Below are positions 1-7,048 of a DNA stretch of 27,489 nucleotides, one piece after another. Each line of letters begins with the position of its first letter. Position 1 is the first letter of the stretch. The stretch is from positions 1 to 27,489 of the forward strand of contig CAJUTC010000043.1 in the NCBI GenBank assembly GCA_910589195.1, in the 5' to 3' direction. A model generated the notes under the pieces. The model worked only from the letters and a program-made list of their open reading frames with translations, was not told where the DNA came from and ran no database searches. The position numbers were made by a program, and so were the translations under genes. Source of the stretch: an uncultured Lachnospiraceae bacterium (GTDB lineage Bacteria > Bacillota > Clostridia > Lachnospirales > Lachnospiraceae).

Positions 1-435
1 TTTAAGGATTGCATCTTCTGTTTCCTCCAATAAGAATCCGTATTTACTCTCCTCCTTTGCCACATTAACCTCCAGCAGAATATCCACAACCATATTTTGC
101 TTTGCGGCTTCCTCTTCAATTTGTTCCGCTAAGCGGATCGAATCCACAGAATGAATCAAAACAGCCTTTCCAATTACCTGCTTTACTTTATTGCGCTGCA
201 AATGTCCAATCATGTGCCAACGGATATCATCTGCCATTGCCTTCTGTTTTTCTATGATTTCCTGGACTTTATTTTCACCAAAGTCACGGATGCCTTCCTC
301 ATATGCTTCCTGAATCAATTCAATGGGTTTTGTCTTGCTAACCGCAACCAGTGTTACCTCTTTTGGATCACGTCCAGCCCGGATACACGCGGCTTTTATC
401 CGGGCACGCACGGTATCAATCTGTTCTTTTACCAT
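1..435 (-). CDS. yggS: YggS-family PLP-binding protein (PLP homeostasis), partial
   Basis: The first 145 codons of a YggS/PROSC-type pyridoxal-phosphate protein; the rest lies beyond the left edge. The start at 435 follows AGGAGG with a 9-nt gap. The N-terminus begins MVKEQIDTVRARI, followed by the family hallmark VAVSKTKP, whose first lysine is the expected PLP-binding residue. It continues with IRDFGENKVQE and WHMIGHLQRNKVK, both typical of the TIM-barrel fold. These proteins bind PLP without a known catalytic turnover and help balance vitamin B6 and amino-acid pools. It begins only 20 nt after the HlyD-like gene, so the two are probably co-transcribed. In many Firmicutes yggS is followed by sepF and ylmH; that continuation is inferred, not visible. 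Identification is secure; completeness cannot be judged. Confidence 0.95.
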   Translation of the reverse strand, partial: MVKEQIDTVRARIKAACIRAGRDPKEVTLVAVSKTKPIELIQEAYEEGIRDFGENKVQEIIEKQKAMADDIRWHMIGHLQRNKVKQVIGKAVLIHSVDSIRLAEQIEEEAAKQNMVVDILLEVNVAKEESKYGFLLEETEDAILK

Positions 436-455
436 AAGTAAGCTCCTCCTGATAT

Positions 456-1973
456 TTATTGATAAACTTGTTTTCCCTCTTCTACAGCATCTGCATCCAG
501 CACAATGTGATCATATACAGTCAAACCGTACCGCATTCCTGTTTTGACCGTATAATATTCGTCATTGGAAGATAGCACTTCAATCTGCTTAAATACCGCA
601 TAGCCTTTATTAATATTATATACTCCCTGTAAGGAAGCACTGGCGCCAATCTGAAATCTTCCGTCCCGTTCTGCTGCCCGGGCAGTCTGAGATGCCGCTT
701 CATTCGTTTCTTCTTCTGTACTGCCCTCTTCTCCTGGTAACAGCTCTTCTTCTGCCATATGCTCTCCAGTAGGTTTCACCAAATAATCTCCTACCTTCAG
801 CTCTCCATCCTCACTAATATCGATATAATAGTATTCCTCTGTTGAGTAATAAATTTCAGCAGGTACAAAGACTGCTGAGGTTCCCTGTTCGGAATAAACT
901 TCCTTCATAAAACCGGTAGTAGAGCGATCTCCATCCCCTCCATGTGCCAAATATCCCAACGGCACCAGATAAAAATTCTTTGTAGTTACTGCACTGATGG
1001 GAATTTTCAGGCCAGAAACTTTTTGAGATATAATCTCAAATTGAACATACCGTTCGGAAACAAACTGAACCATATATTTATTAAAATCTAATTTGCCATA
1101 TGTTTTTCCATCCATTCCGAGAAATGTGGAAAAATCACCTGTTGTAGTCAGTTTTTTTCCATCAAATTTTACCTTTAACCGGGTTTCTTCCCCGTATTCC
1201 TTCACATCTTCTTCTGTCATCGGAAATACCACAGACCAATTGTCGGAAGTTATGATCTTGTAAACCGGGGAATCTGCTGGGATCTGCTGTCCCGATTTCG
1301 TTATCGAGCCAGAATAAGATCCACGGTCAAACACATCCTCCGAGATCTGGGAAACATCCAAATCTTCATACGAATCAATCCGGTAGGAAATGACCCCAGC
1401 CTGCTCGGCCCGTACCTGCTGAAAATGAATCCCGTCTGCTTCCATCATAGCGTCCAGATTATCCAACGCATTAAAATTACCATATTCCAATACCTGGGCT
1501 TCCAGAGAATACTTAGTGTCGTAAACAGTATGGAATGATTCATCTTTATATGTGATGCTGAAAGAAGACAGGTATTTTTTTAAATCCATCAGGTTTTCTT
1601 CATTTAGCGTGGCCGTAGCTTCCGGATGCTTTGCCATAAAAGAAGCAAGCGCCCCAGTTTCATCAATCGAATAAATGCTGGTTCCCACACTGGCACGTTT
1701 TCCTTCTCTTATATAATAATTAATATCTCCTGCCCGATCTGAATAATTTACCGTTTCCTCCCTGAGAATAATACCGGTATAATTTCGCTCATTTACAATG
1801 CCGCCTTCTGTCACCTCATAAAATTGGATCCGTTCACGTGTCATATAAGAATAGACGCTGAAGCTCATGTAAATAAAAATAATGGCAAAAATAATCATGC
1901 CCACGTTCGGAGTTTTGGATCGTTTATATGGCACAATTTTATTTGTATGTTTCTTTAATTTCCTGCCGTCCAT
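456..1973 (-). CDS. HlyD-family membrane adaptor-like protein
   Basis: 505 residues. A basic cytoplasmic N-terminus (KKHTNKIVPYKRSK) precedes one membrane segment at about residues 24-44. The rest is extracytoplasmic, so topology is type II. The N-terminal part after the membrane (about 50-120) and the middle (about 190-230, with EQAGVISYRID) resemble the lipoyl/barrel halves of HlyD/RND adaptors. Residues about 410-440 form a Glu-rich linker. HlyD adaptors normally bridge an inner-membrane pump to an exit channel, but no ABC or RND pump gene is next to it and a monoderm has no outer membrane, so transport is unproven. Its promoter lies about 70 nt upstream and yggS follows after 20 nt. Lachnospiraceae commonly carry such a gene ahead of yggS-sepF, which hints at a cell-envelope or division role (inference). 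The start at 1973 has an upstream AAAGGGAAGC. Confidence 0.82.
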   Translation of the reverse strand: MDGRKLKKHTNKIVPYKRSKTPNVGMIIFAIIFIYMSFSVYSYMTRERIQFYEVTEGGIVNERNYTGIILREETVNYSDRAGDINYYIREGKRASVGTSIYSIDETGALASFMAKHPEATATLNEENLMDLKKYLSSFSITYKDESFHTVYDTKYSLEAQVLEYGNFNALDNLDAMMEADGIHFQQVRAEQAGVISYRIDSYEDLDVSQISEDVFDRGSYSGSITKSGQQIPADSPVYKIITSDNWSVVFPMTEEDVKEYGEETRLKVKFDGKKLTTTGDFSTFLGMDGKTYGKLDFNKYMVQFVSERYVQFEIISQKVSGLKIPISAVTTKNFYLVPLGYLAHGGDGDRSTTGFMKEVYSEQGTSAVFVPAEIYYSTEEYYYIDISEDGELKVGDYLVKPTGEHMAEEELLPGEEGSTEEETNEAASQTARAAERDGRFQIGASASLQGVYNINKGYAVFKQIEVLSSNDEYYTVKTGMRYGLTVYDHIVLDADAVEEGKQVYQ

Positions 1974-2042
1974 AAAAAGCTTCCCTTTCCTTTAAAAATT
2001 CAAGTCCGTCCTGTGGGGTCTAACCGATTGCATATGATGATT

Positions 2043-2071
2043 ATTATAAAAGGAAGTAGGAAAAATTGCAA
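2043..2071 (-). promoter_or_regulatory. sigma-A-like promoter of the HlyD/yggS operon
   Basis: On the minus strand, TTGCAA (2066-2071), a 17-nt spacer and a perfect TATAAT (2043-2048). The predicted transcription start near 2036 leaves a leader of about 60 nt. It lies just after the terminator at 2130-2158. The rest of the 1974-2173 gap shows no ORF or strong fold. Confidence 0.7.
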
Positions 2072-2129
2072 GCAAAGATACCATTCTAAGAAAAAGGTAA
2101 GAAAATAATGTTACGCAGCAAACTGATAG

Positions 2130-2158
2130 AAAAAGCTGCTGCAAACTTTTGCAGCAGC
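2130..2158 (-). terminator. intrinsic terminator after the P-loop gene
   Basis: On the minus strand, GCTGCTGCAAA (2148-2158) pairs perfectly with TTTGCAGCAGC (2135-2145) across a two-base centre, followed at once by TTTTT (2130-2134). It lies 16 nt after the stop of the 139-residue P-loop gene and separates the long cell-shape operon from the HlyD/yggS unit. Confidence 0.9.
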
Positions 2159-2173
2159 CGTATCATCTATAAA

Positions 2174-2593
2174 CTATAAGGAAATAATCACGTCATCCCT
2201 TACCTCTTCCGGAAGCTCATGAGCATCCAAGGAAACGCTTAGTACAAAGGTTACATGATATTTCTCACCAATTTTTTTCAAACTCGAAACTGTCTGGGAG
2301 ATATCTTCTCCTTCAAGGCTTGCCAGCTTTAAAAAGCTGTCCAAAAACATAATTTCCAAATCATGGTCCTGGGAAATAATACCGCTGATAAAACCAATAA
2401 AACTTTCACTGGAGCTAATCGGAAACTCATTTACATTAATCAAACGAATCTTGTTGCTTAATTCATACATATGCTTGGAACTTTTATCCAAATAAACGAT
2501 AGAACCCTTTGCGGTTTTAATTGAGCTGTTGGCCTTTTCTAACAGATGCTTTGTCTTACCTTTCCCCTTATTTCCTGCTATAATCTGAACCAT
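2174..2593 (-). CDS. small P-loop NTPase-like protein, function unknown
   Basis: 139 residues; I do not recognise a named function. The N-terminus MVQIIAGNKGKGKTKHLL holds a Walker A motif GNKGKGKT at residues 7-14. A hydrophobic strand ending in Asp (LEIMFLD, D85) fits Walker B, and the strand VTFVLSVS near 113-120 looks like the next core strand. This is a minimal RecA-like fold with no transmembrane segment and no extra domain. Such proteins are sometimes labelled PilT-like, but no pilus genes are nearby. The start has a strong AGGAGG 8 nt upstream. It sits 90 nt after the carboxypeptidase gene, with a possible promoter between, and ends at a strong terminator. Being last in a cell-shape cluster suggests an envelope or division link, by position only. 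Confidence 0.75.
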   Translation of the reverse strand: MVQIIAGNKGKGKTKHLLEKANSSIKTAKGSIVYLDKSSKHMYELSNKIRLINVNEFPISSSESFIGFISGIISQDHDLEIMFLDSFLKLASLEGEDISQTVSSLKKIGEKYHVTFVLSVSLDAHELPEEVRDDVIISL

Positions 2594-2651
2594 AACAATC
2601 TCCTCCTTAGGTTTATTAAAGTTGTATAAAATGTCAATTAATTATAAAACA

Positions 2652-2680
2652 ATTATAGTATAACTATCTAAAAAACGCAA
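2652..2680 (-). promoter_or_regulatory. possible promoter of the P-loop gene
   Basis: TATAAT (2652-2657) lies 17 nt after a weak TTGCGT (2675-2680). The predicted start near 2645 gives a leader of about 50 nt that includes the AAGGAGGAG site. The surroundings are very AT-rich, so chance matches are likely. Confidence 0.4.
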
Positions 2681-2683
2681 CAG

Positions 2684-3649
2684 TTAATTGACAATTTTCT
2701 GAATTATTTCTGTCATGTTCTCATAAAGCTTAGGACGGCTTGCTGCCTTGAGCACTACAGAAATATATTCCTTTTCCTCTTCGTCTCGGGTAGCCATAAT
2801 CAGACAATAGCCTGCTGCCCGTGTTGTACCAGTCTTTCCGCCAAACACAGTCAGACCCTCCGGGGTTTCACGCTCCCCTGTCAAAAACCAATTACCGCCT
2901 TTCCATTCCTTTGAAACAGTTTCTCCGGCAGCATTCGTATAATTGGCCGTATAAGCAGTCGTTCCTGTGACTTCCCGGAATTTTGGAAGCTTTAACGCTT
3001 CGTTAAAAATTAGATAAAGATCATATGCTGTGGTATAGTGAGATTCGTCAGTCAACCCATGTGGATTCATAAAATGAGTTTGTGTGGCTCCAATCCGAAA
3101 GGCCTCCTGATTCATCATTTCAGAAAAGCCGTCTATACTGCCTGCCATATGGACTGCGATTGCTGCCCCCGCGTCATTTCCGGAAGGGAGCATAAGGCCA
3201 TACAAAAGCTGCTCCAACGTAAGCTTCTCTCCTGGTTGAATGCCGCACAAGGTAGCCCCTGGTTCTGTAATAACAGCTTCCTGAGGTACGGTTACCGTGT
3301 CTTCGAGATTTCCATATTTGATCGCTATCATTGCTGTCATTACCTTAGTGATACTGGCAGGATAAAGCTGTTCAAAAGCATTTTTTCCATAAATTACTTT
3401 GCTGTCCGAAAGACTGAAAACGGCAGCCGCTTCCGCGTCCACTGTACCGTCATCCCAGGTTTCATAAGGGCTTAAAACACAAAGCCCACTGGCAAAACCA
3501 GGCGCCCGCTTGTCCTCTTCTTCGATTCGCAAGGAAAAATCACGTTCTTCCCAATTATAAGGCTGTTCCAGCCCTTCTCTGCCGCAACTGGTGGAAATCA
3601 AGAAAATGGTCAGCAAGCAGCAAAATAACGTTTTATTTTTTTTCAACAT
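2684..3649 (-). CDS. D-alanyl-D-alanine carboxypeptidase (peptidase S11, PBP5-like)
   Basis: 321 residues. It removes the terminal D-Ala of peptidoglycan stem peptides outside the membrane. The three penicilloyl-serine transferase motifs are in order: S99-I-T-K102 (nucleophile Ser99), SGN at 156-158, and KTG at 272-274. The N-terminus is a secretion signal (KKNK, then a hydrophobic stretch) ending ISTSCG. Cys22 could be a lipoprotein modification site, though Ser at -3 is a poor lipobox. The C-terminal PBP5 domain and amphipathic anchor seen in DacA/DacF are missing, since the protein ends soon after the catalytic domain. A lipid anchor would then explain how it stays at the membrane (inference). 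It follows mgsA by 22 nt in the cell-shape operon, next to PBP2 and RodA, which make its substrate. The ribosome site (GGCGGT) is weak. Confidence 0.92.
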   Translation of the reverse strand: MLKKNKTLFCCLLTIFLISTSCGREGLEQPYNWEERDFSLRIEEEDKRAPGFASGLCVLSPYETWDDGTVDAEAAAVFSLSDSKVIYGKNAFEQLYPASITKVMTAMIAIKYGNLEDTVTVPQEAVITEPGATLCGIQPGEKLTLEQLLYGLMLPSGNDAGAAIAVHMAGSIDGFSEMMNQEAFRIGATQTHFMNPHGLTDESHYTTAYDLYLIFNEALKLPKFREVTGTTAYTANYTNAAGETVSKEWKGGNWFLTGERETPEGLTVFGGKTGTTRAAGYCLIMATRDEEEKEYISVVLKAASRPKLYENMTEIIQKIVN

Positions 3650-3671
3650 TTGACTACCGCCTGTAAATAGC

Positions 3672-4067
3672 TTATCGGTACATTTCGCGCCACTCTAAAT
3701 CGCCCCTGTCAAGAGCTTTAATTAGCAGCTCTGCGGTAGCTAAATTGGTAGCCAGCGGAATGTTATAGGTATCACAAAGTTTTACTGAATTATTAACATC
3801 CGGTTCGTGAACCTTAGATGTTAATGGGTCACGGAGAAAAATCACCAGATCAATCTCATTATGCTCAATCTGGGCTGCCATCTGCTGCTCGCCGCCTAGA
3901 TGCCCTGCCAAATATTTATGGACATTTAAATTGGCAACCTCTTCAATCAACCGCCCTGTAGTACCGGTTGCGTAAAGCTCATGTTTGCTTAGAATCCCTC
4001 TGTATGCAATACAGAAATTCTGCATCAGTTTCTTTTTTGCGTCGTGTGCGATTAGTCCGATATTCAT
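3672..4067 (-). CDS. mgsA: methylglyoxal synthase
   Basis: 131 residues. It converts dihydroxyacetone phosphate to methylglyoxal and phosphate, a bypass of lower glycolysis that relieves sugar-phosphate build-up. Family marks are IGLIAHD with H8/D9, the phosphate-binding TGTTG at 34-38, HLGGEQQM at 56-63, the loop FLRDPLTSKVHEPDV (78-91) with D80 as the likely catalytic acid/base, and IPLATNLATAE near 103-113. An in-frame ATG two codons upstream (4073) is only 3 nt from AGGAGG, while the ATG at 4067 is 9 nt away, so 4067 is preferred. The ribosome site overlaps the rodA stop codon (TAAGGAGG), implying coupling. Placement after rodA in a wall operon recurs in Lachnospiraceae; the metabolic reason is unknown. 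Confidence 0.96.
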   Translation of the reverse strand: MNIGLIAHDAKKKLMQNFCIAYRGILSKHELYATGTTGRLIEEVANLNVHKYLAGHLGGEQQMAAQIEHNEIDLVIFLRDPLTSKVHEPDVNNSVKLCDTYNIPLATNLATAELLIKALDRGDLEWREMYR

Positions 4068-4081
4068 TAACATACTCCTCC

Positions 4082-5209
4082 TTAATTGTGAGTGTTCTTT
4101 CTCTGTAGTCCGACATTTAATATAATCCCCATCCCCAGATAAATACTAAGAAGGGAGCTTACACCATAGCTGATAAACGGAAGAGGAAGCCCGGTATTTG
4201 GAAACAGTTTGGTTGCCACCGCAATATTAGAAAAGCTTTGAAACCCTATCAAAGCGGCCATACCGGTACACAGCAATTTCCCACTGGTATCTTTTGCTCT
4301 TTTAGCCATTAACAAACATTCATAAATAATCAGCAGAAACAATCCTAATGCAACCATACTCCCTACAAATCCTAATTCTTCACCGATTACGGCAAAGATA
4401 AAATCTGTAGATTCTTCTGACAGGAAATTCCCGTTTTTGACAGAAGCGATTGTGGTGTTATTCAGCCCCTTTCCCCATAGCTGGCCAGAGCCGATAGCCA
4501 TAACGGAATTATCCTGCTGAAGATTATTCTCTTGATACTTTGCTGGATTAATAAAACTTAAAATACGCCTGGCCTGATAATCTTTTAAAAAAGGAACCAT
4601 TTCATACTGCAACAGATAAATGAAAACCGCGGCAACTGGCGTTAAGACCGCTAAGATGCCAAAAATCCAGCGATAGCTTAACCCTGCAGCGAATATCATG
4701 GCGGTAAACAGCATAATCATAATTAAGCTAGTGGAAAGGTTTGGTTCTGCTAAAATCAAAAGAACCGGAACGCCAAACAAAACGGCTGACGCTGCCAGGA
4801 TAGGCAGTTGGTTAATCCGCTCCTGGTATTTGTCAAAATACCAGGAGAAGAAAATAATAAGTCCGATTTTTGTAAATTCTGACGGCTGTAGCTGTCCTAA
4901 AACAGGAAGCACAATCCATCTTGTGGCTCCTCCTCTCATAACACCATTAAACAGAACCCAGGCCAGCATACCGGTGCAAACGAGATAGATCATCGTGCTT
5001 AAATTCAACAGCCTGTGGTAATCAATCAGGGAAAGCGCCAGCGCAATCAATAAGCCTGCGCTAATTCCAATAACCTGCCGCATTACCCTGGTATCTTCCA
5101 TTGAGCCTTGAGAGGCGCTCCGGATAATTAAGACGCCAATACCACTTAAAGCCAGAATATAAAACACCAAGCGAAAATTAAAATTTCGAATCTTATAGTC
5201 AAACAGCAT
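4082..5209 (-). CDS. rodA: SEDS peptidoglycan glycosyltransferase RodA
   Basis: 375 residues, polytopic, about ten membrane segments. RodA polymerises lipid II into glycan strands in the elongasome with its partner class B PBP, encoded upstream in this operon. SEDS marks include GGATRWI (93-99), QPSEFTKIGLI (108-118), the catalytic-loop STDFIFAVIGEELG with D269, and the C-terminal FPNTGLPLPFISYG (336-349). The usual Q/E-P-D-L-G-T motif reads EPNLSTS (155-161), a variant at the Asp position. The frame is open 16 codons further upstream, but ATG 5209 is preferred: it directly follows the minE stop (TAATATG), has AAGGGG about 10 nt upstream, and yields the normal N-terminus MLFDYKIRNFNFR. Translational coupling to minE is likely. 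Confidence 0.96.
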   Translation of the reverse strand: MLFDYKIRNFNFRLVFYILALSGIGVLIIRSASQGSMEDTRVMRQVIGISAGLLIALALSLIDYHRLLNLSTMIYLVCTGMLAWVLFNGVMRGGATRWIVLPVLGQLQPSEFTKIGLIIFFSWYFDKYQERINQLPILAASAVLFGVPVLLILAEPNLSTSLIMIMLFTAMIFAAGLSYRWIFGILAVLTPVAAVFIYLLQYEMVPFLKDYQARRILSFINPAKYQENNLQQDNSVMAIGSGQLWGKGLNNTTIASVKNGNFLSEESTDFIFAVIGEELGFVGSMVALGLFLLIIYECLLMAKRAKDTSGKLLCTGMAALIGFQSFSNIAVATKLFPNTGLPLPFISYGVSSLLSIYLGMGIILNVGLQRKNTHN

Positions 5210-5210
5210 A

Positions 5211-5477
5211 TTAACAGATCCCCTTATTTGGTATATCAAGAATCGGAAACGCAGCATAAAGGGCTGTTCCCGGACGACTGTTTACAATTCTTATTTCGAT
5301 GCCGTCCCGGTCAATCTTCATGTATTTCGAAATGACACGGATCATGTCATCTTTCATCCTGTCAATCAGTTCTGGCGAACAGTCCACTTTGTCTGTGACT
5401 AACACAACCTTCAGCCTTTTTTTTGCAAGGCTGCCAGAATGGTTTTTCCGGATTTTCTGAAATACATCCCAAATCAT
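5211..5477 (-). CDS. minE: cell division topological specificity factor MinE
   Basis: 88 residues, the usual MinE size. MinE stimulates MinD ATPase at the membrane and drives MinCD dynamics, keeping the division inhibitor away from midcell. The N-terminal segment MIWDVFQKIRK is an amphipathic membrane-targeting stretch. AKKRLKVVLVTDK (18-30) is the anti-MinCD helix/strand, and the C-terminal topological domain follows, with DMIRVISKYMKID and IEIRIV. AGGAGG lies 8 nt before the start. It begins 12 nt after minD and its stop is 1 nt from the rodA start. The C-terminus (DIPNKGIC) is not conserved. Confidence 0.95.
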   Translation of the reverse strand: MIWDVFQKIRKNHSGSLAKKRLKVVLVTDKVDCSPELIDRMKDDMIRVISKYMKIDRDGIEIRIVNSRPGTALYAAFPILDIPNKGIC

Positions 5478-5489
5478 CCTGCATCCCTC

Positions 5490-6281
5490 CTAAGCCCTTC
5501 TTAAAAGGCTGGAAAGCCGCATAAAGAACTTAGGCTGGATATCCAGGCTTAAGAACGGAATCTCCTCCCCCATAATCCGGCGGCAGATATTTAAGTAAGC
5601 CTGCCCGGCCATGGAGCCCATCCCTACCAGAGGTTCACCCTGGTTCGTTGATATTACGATTGATTCATCATCAGGTATTACACCGATAACATTCACAGCG
5701 AGGATATCCATTACATCATCCATGGACATCATATCCCCCCTCTTTACCATATCCATCCGAATACGGTTTACAATTAAATCAATTGCACCCATTTCATCCG
5801 CCTCCAATAAACCTATGATGCGGTCAGCATCACGAATGGCAGATACTTCCGGAGTGGTTACCACCAAAGCCCGATCTGCCCCCGCTATGGCGTTCTGAAA
5901 GCCTCGTTCAATTCCTGCTGGACAATCAAGCAGTATGTATTCAAACTCATCCCGCAAGTCGTCCACCAATTTTTTCATCTGCTCTGGGCTGACCGCGGTT
6001 TTATCCCTGGTCTGGGCAGATGGCAGCAAATACAGGTTCGGATATCTTTTGTCTCTAATCAGGGCCTGTTTCATTCGGCAATTTCCTTCTACAACATCCA
6101 CCAGATTATAAACAATCCGGTTTTCCAGCCCCATCACTACATCCAGGTTCCGAAGTCCGATATCCGTATCAATCAATACCGTCTTTTTCCCCAGTATAGC
6201 TAAGCCGGTTCCTACGTTTGCAGAAGTAGTGGTTTTGCCGACCCCTCCTTTTCCGGAAGTAATAACGATGACTTCACTCAT
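5490..6281 (-). CDS. minD: septum site-determining ATPase MinD
   Basis: 263 residues, a ParA/MinD ATPase that dimerises with ATP on the membrane, recruits MinC and is released by MinE. The deviant Walker A is GKGGVGKTTT (10-19) with signature lysine K11 and P-loop K16. The switch I region DTDIGLRNLDVVMG begins at D38/D40. Walker B is YILLDCPAG, near residue 120. The C-terminus KFFMRLSSLLRRA is the amphipathic membrane-targeting helix, with alternating hydrophobic and basic residues. The start has AGGAGG 9 nt upstream. The 65-nt gap from minC contains a TATAAT-like element and a perfect 14-nt palindrome, so minDE-rodA might have some separate expression. Confidence 0.97.
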   Translation of the reverse strand: MSEVIVITSGKGGVGKTTTSANVGTGLAILGKKTVLIDTDIGLRNLDVVMGLENRIVYNLVDVVEGNCRMKQALIRDKRYPNLYLLPSAQTRDKTAVSPEQMKKLVDDLRDEFEYILLDCPAGIERGFQNAIAGADRALVVTTPEVSAIRDADRIIGLLEADEMGAIDLIVNRIRMDMVKRGDMMSMDDVMDILAVNVIGVIPDDESIVISTNQGEPLVGMGSMAGQAYLNICRRIMGEEIPFLSLDIQPKFFMRLSSLLRRA

Positions 6282-6300
6282 AACTGTTATCCTCCTGCAT

Positions 6301-6343
6301 AAAATAGCTATTTTATTATACTATATAAACTTAACTTTTTCCA
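6301..6343 (-). promoter_or_regulatory. possible internal promoter and palindrome upstream of minD
   Basis: TGGAAA (6338-6343), a 17-nt spacer and TATAAT (6315-6320) precede minD. Just downstream is the perfect palindrome AAAATAGCTATTTT (6301-6314), where an operator could sit over the transcription start. The stretch is AT-rich and the -35 is weak, so this is tentative. Confidence 0.35.
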
Positions 6344-6346
6344 GTG

Positions 6347-7012
6347 CTAATTAAAATTAAACATACTTAGCCAGTTCTTTTTTATTACTTTTGTATAAAT
6401 TGCGCCATTTTCTATGCCAGCAATCATTGGGCCGCGGCCCAGGCGTTTGTTCTTCTCCCCGTTCCGGCTTATCTGATCGGCAATGCGAATTTGAGTAGGA
6501 GCCATATCAAGCGCCACAACAACTGCCTGGCTGTTTCCGGCGGCTCCGGCGAAAACAGACCCTTTTAGCTCTCCTAATATAATAATATTGCCCTTCGCTG
6601 TTACTCTGGCACCATGATTCACATCGCCAATCACCACAATGCTGGCTTCTGATTCTAAGCTATCCCCCCGTTTTAAGTCACCTTTATAGAACTGTCCGGT
6701 TTGAGAACTTAACTCCATCAGTTTTTCATTGAGCGCCTTTTCACACCGTCTAATTTGTTCGCCATTCTGGTCAATCAGACAGATGATTTCCACCTGAGAG
6801 CTTCCCATAATCGCATTTACGATCTGATACTCTTCATCTGGAGTCAGGCTGCGTCCTTCCAACGCCAAAGCCATCTGAACGGAACCCCAGAATTTTGCGC
6901 TTTCCCGAAATTTTTTTTCGATATCAGCCAAAATCTGCTGAAAGGGTACAGATGGATCCAGATATACACTCATACCCGATTTATTTCCTTTTATTACAAC
7001 GGTACTGCGCAA
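6347..7012 (-). CDS. minC: septum site-determining protein MinC
   Basis: 221 residues. MinC inhibits FtsZ assembly away from midcell when recruited by MinD. The N-terminal domain begins with STVVIKGNKSGMSVYLD, matching the family's VxIKGxKxG start, and covers about residues 1-100. The C-terminal beta-helix has repeated Gly-rich turns (VVIGDVNHGARVTAKGNI, then ILGELKGSVFAGAAG) and the MinD-contact end. Start choice matters: the frame also allows GTG at 7021, but GAGGTGA overlaps that GTG and sits 6 nt before TTG at 7012, so a TTG start is preferred. The gene follows the PBP2 gene by 36 nt. The C-terminus (IKKNWLSMFNFN) extends slightly past the usual end. Confidence 0.94.
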   Translation of the reverse strand: MRSTVVIKGNKSGMSVYLDPSVPFQQILADIEKKFRESAKFWGSVQMALALEGRSLTPDEEYQIVNAIMGSSQVEIICLIDQNGEQIRRCEKALNEKLMELSSQTGQFYKGDLKRGDSLESEASIVVIGDVNHGARVTAKGNIIILGELKGSVFAGAAGNSQAVVVALDMAPTQIRIADQISRNGEKNKRLGRGPMIAGIENGAIYTKVIKKNWLSMFNFN

Positions 7013-7048
7013 TATAATCACCTCAGCTTGTTTTGTGTTTCTTTTCTT

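Noticed and set aside
5210..5257. A 16-codon longer RodA start at 5257.
   Set aside because: It would overlap minE by 47 nt and has no ribosome site. ATG 5209 has one and abuts the minE stop.
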